Source of the DNA: Dyadobacter frigoris
GTDB taxonomy: Bacteria; Bacteroidota; Bacteroidia; Cytophagales; Spirosomataceae
Assembly: GCF_005280585.1 (NCBI RefSeq)
Contig: NZ_SZVO01000001.1
Location: forward strand, 558,001-622,000
DNA length: 64,000 nucleotides
Direction: 5' to 3'
A model generated the notes under the pieces. The model saw only the letters and a program-made list of their open reading frames with translations, was not told the origin of the DNA and ran no database searches. Shown here piece by piece: positions 62,496-64,000 of the stretch (position 1 is the stretch's first letter; each line of letters opens with the position of its first letter). Both the position numbers and the translations under genes were made by a program.

Positions 62496-63455
62496 TCAAT
62501 TCAAAAACCAACTGTTCTCACCCTTATCAAATGCCTCTACCAGATTATAAACAAAACTTGAAGCACTAGCGGAACGGGGAAGAAAACCATCAATGTAACT
62601 TGATTTGTTAGCTCCGGTAAAAAGGTTATAAACTTTCCATAAATTGATAGACCCATCCTCTTCTTTGCAGAATGAATTATCAGTGTAATAATCCTTTGCG
62701 ATTGTACTGATTTGAGAATCTCCAAAGGATAAAAGCGGTATCTCCCGTTTGGTTTGTACCGGGAGATACTGGTATAGTTTACATTTACCTACCAGCGTAG
62801 CAAATTGATGTTCGGTCAGAGAATAATTTGGAAACTGTTTTAAAAGATTGAGTTGATTTTGAAAACGGAAATCTTTTATAAGTTTTTGAAACTCCTGAAC
62901 CAATTGTACACTGTTTTTAACACGTACGTTTGCTTGTAGGCCATCTGTCCAAACACATAAGTTGGTGCATACCTGATTTTTGAAACCGATAAAGATTTTA
63001 AAATGCTCGTCAGAACCCTTTCTGTTGTAAAGATTGTCCTGTGCATAACTTTTTACTCCACCAATGGTTAGGTTTAAAACGTTACCGTCAATAGTGTCAC
63101 GAATTGATGGAATTTCAATCAGGAACATCATTCTTTCATAGTAAATCGTTTTCTCCCACTCTTCCAATTGGTTTGCAGGTTTGTCTTTCGCAGTTGGAAT
63201 TCTTCCTTTGATGGGATGGGATACACGGATATTTGAAGGAAAGATGACTTCGTCTTTGTAAAAGTCTGAAACAACTTCTTCTGCCACGTGGATGAAATCA
63301 GTGTGGGAAATCAACGGTTCATTATCTTTTGTAAATACAGGGATAAGATGGTTTGTATCCATTTCAGATAACAGAATAGGGATTGTGTTTGCTTCAATGA
63401 ATGTGCTCGAAGCGGTGGTTTGTAAAACCGGATGGTTAATTGTTAGTATTTCCAT
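62496..63455 (-). CDS. DUF3871-family protein of Bacteroidota mobile elements
   Basis: About 319 residues from the ATG at 63455. The stretches HPIKGRIPTAKDKPANQLE, LNLTIGGVKSYAQDNLYNR and FIGFKNQVCTNLCVWTDG near residue 175 match my memory of the DUF3871 family. The last region also resembles the N-terminal domain of DUF932-like phage/plasmid proteins. Members are typical of conjugative and integrative elements and have no established function. The start overlaps the end of the adjacent ATPase gene by 20 bp. Confidence 0.78.
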   Translation of the reverse strand: MEILTINHPVLQTTASSTFIEANTIPILLSEMDTNHLIPVFTKDNEPLISHTDFIHVAEEVVSDFYKDEVIFPSNIRVSHPIKGRIPTAKDKPANQLEEWEKTIYYERMMFLIEIPSIRDTIDGNVLNLTIGGVKSYAQDNLYNRKGSDEHFKIFIGFKNQVCTNLCVWTDGLQANVRVKNSVQLVQEFQKLIKDFRFQNQLNLLKQFPNYSLTEHQFATLVGKCKLYQYLPVQTKREIPLLSFGDSQISTIAKDYYTDNSFCKEEDGSINLWKVYNLFTGANKSSYIDGFLPRSASASSFVYNLVEAFDKGENSWFLN

Positions 63456-64000
63456 GGGCAGATTGAATTTCTTGTTGGCGTAAATTGAATTTGTGACGTA
63501 AAGAGTTTTGGTACAAAGGGTGATTTTCAAAAATGGTTTTCAAAGATGGAATATCTGCACACCCTTCGATCTGGGAAATAATTAGATCTTCAATCGCATC
63601 GTCGGGTTCACACCACTTTCTTATTAAAAAACCTGTTTCAGAAGTAATTGTAAATGCCGGTTTATCTGCAAAAATCTCAGTTCGATCTTTTATAGCAGTT
63701 GCATAATGCCCCATTGAAAGCTGTAAGACCAATGTCAATTCGTAGTCAAGATCTTCTCTTTGAATGGGTTTCATTCCAACTTTTTCCGGAACCTGCTTAC
63801 CGTTCTTTTCATTAAGAACATAGGCCTGTTTAGATCGGAGAGTGCAAATGATATGTATGTCTGATTGAATTAAGGTGTCGACAAAAATTTGATGTCTTGG
63901 AGTGAACTTTGACCAGTTCGTATAACTGTTTCCAGTTAGTTTCGAATGTTCTTGTAAGATGTTTTGCCACTCAGGAGAAATTGAATCGATGATAACAACC
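63436..64000 (-). CDS. Sak4/RecA-like AAA ATPase (5' part beyond the window)
   Basis: The minus-strand frame stays open from the stop at 63436 to the window edge, so the N-terminal part with Walker A is missing. The visible 188 residues begin VVIIDSISPEWQNI (Walker B) and continue with GNSYTNWSKFTPRHQIFVD, IHIICTLRSKQAYVL, and PEKVGMKPIQREDLDYELT. This matches the single-strand annealing Sak4-type ATPases of phages and integrative elements. A methionine inside the frame at 63774 is not the true start. Confidence 0.8.
   Translation of the reverse strand, partial: VVIIDSISPEWQNILQEHSKLTGNSYTNWSKFTPRHQIFVDTLIQSDIHIICTLRSKQAYVLNEKNGKQVPEKVGMKPIQREDLDYELTLVLQLSMGHYATAIKDRTEIFADKPAFTITSETGFLIRKWCEPDDAIEDLIISQIEGCADIPSLKTIFENHPLYQNSLRHKFNLRQQEIQSAHGNTNN

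Larger units (their letters stand above)
43597..64000. mobile_element. Accessory genomic island at tRNA-Asn (right end outside the window)
   Basis: From the tRNA-Asn gene to the window edge the content changes from core genes to restriction systems, small secreted proteins, unknown genes, a repeated hairpin family, and finally DUF3871 and Sak4-like genes typical of Bacteroidota integrative elements. Coding sequence here is visibly more AT-rich. No integrase and no duplicated tRNA 3' end were found inside the window, so the exact borders and the mobile status are inferred. Confidence 0.55.

Noticed and set aside
44000-63000. CRISPR array from the repeated CCCAACC motifs
   Set aside because: The five copies are 1 to 12 kb apart with genes between them, and they are dyads rather than direct repeats with regular spacers.
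43523-64000. Direct repeat of the tRNA-Asn 3' end marking the right att site
   Set aside because: No copy of the CTTCGGGAG-type 3' end was found further right in the window.

Overview
The window reads as a chromosome segment of a Bacteroidota bacterium, most likely order Cytophagales and by overall impression close to Dyadobacter/Spirosoma. The support is the Bacteroidota promoter form (TTG, about 20 nt, TAnnTTTG) seen upstream of several genes, BlaR1/M56 proteases fused to TonB C-terminal domains, frequent TTG/GTG starts, and a capsule locus with a PHP-type tyrosine phosphatase. No rRNA, CRISPR array or transposase is visible.

Layout. (1) 0.1-6.1 kb: a BlaI repressor followed by three tandem BlaR1-like M56 peptidases, with a promoter and two phased operators upstream. 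(2) 6.1-20.3 kb: housekeeping genes (pyruvate kinase, PriA, aminodeoxychorismate synthase and an aminotransferase class IV lyase, YpdA-type reductase, YtxH protein, DnaG, TerC). Three toxin-antitoxin loci are interspersed: two intact PIN/VapC pairs and one antitoxin whose ParE-type toxin carries an internal stop. (3) 20.5-38.3 kb: a surface-polysaccharide locus, all on the minus strand. It runs from UDP-galactopyranose mutase through Wza, a PHP phosphatase, a Wzc-type kinase, a nonulosonate-like sugar cassette and a Wzm/Wzt ABC exporter to four glycosyltransferases and a Wzy/ligase-like membrane protein. (4) 38.4-43.4 kb: OmpA-family porin, tRNA-guanine transglycosylase, a family 2 glycosyltransferase, RsmG and a small conserved protein. 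(5) 43.5 kb to the right edge: a tRNA-Asn gene followed by an AT-rich accessory island.

The island holds small secreted proteins and lipoproteins, a complete type I restriction-modification operon (hsdM-hsdS-hsdR plus an M48/YgjP-like metallopeptidase), a divergent 1091-residue protein joining S1-like RNA-binding modules to a Schlafen AlbA_2 domain, and a three-gene set that looks like modification-dependent restriction (an unassigned protein, a PD-(D/E)xK-like protein and an EVE-HNH nuclease). At the right edge are a DUF3871 protein and the 3' part of a Sak4-like ATPase, both typical of Bacteroidota integrative elements; the integrase presumably lies beyond the window.

The least expected signal is a family of five 47-48 bp imperfect inverted repeats (ACCCAACC...GGTTGGGT) found only in the island, at 44.14, 45.38, 57.38, 60.98 and 62.01 kb. 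They bracket the two defence modules. Their outer boxes fit the integron attC core consensus (RYYYAAC/GTTRRRY), although they are shorter than known attC sites, so REP-like hairpins or terminators remain alternatives. All functional statements come from reading sequence and motif memory; no database search was possible.
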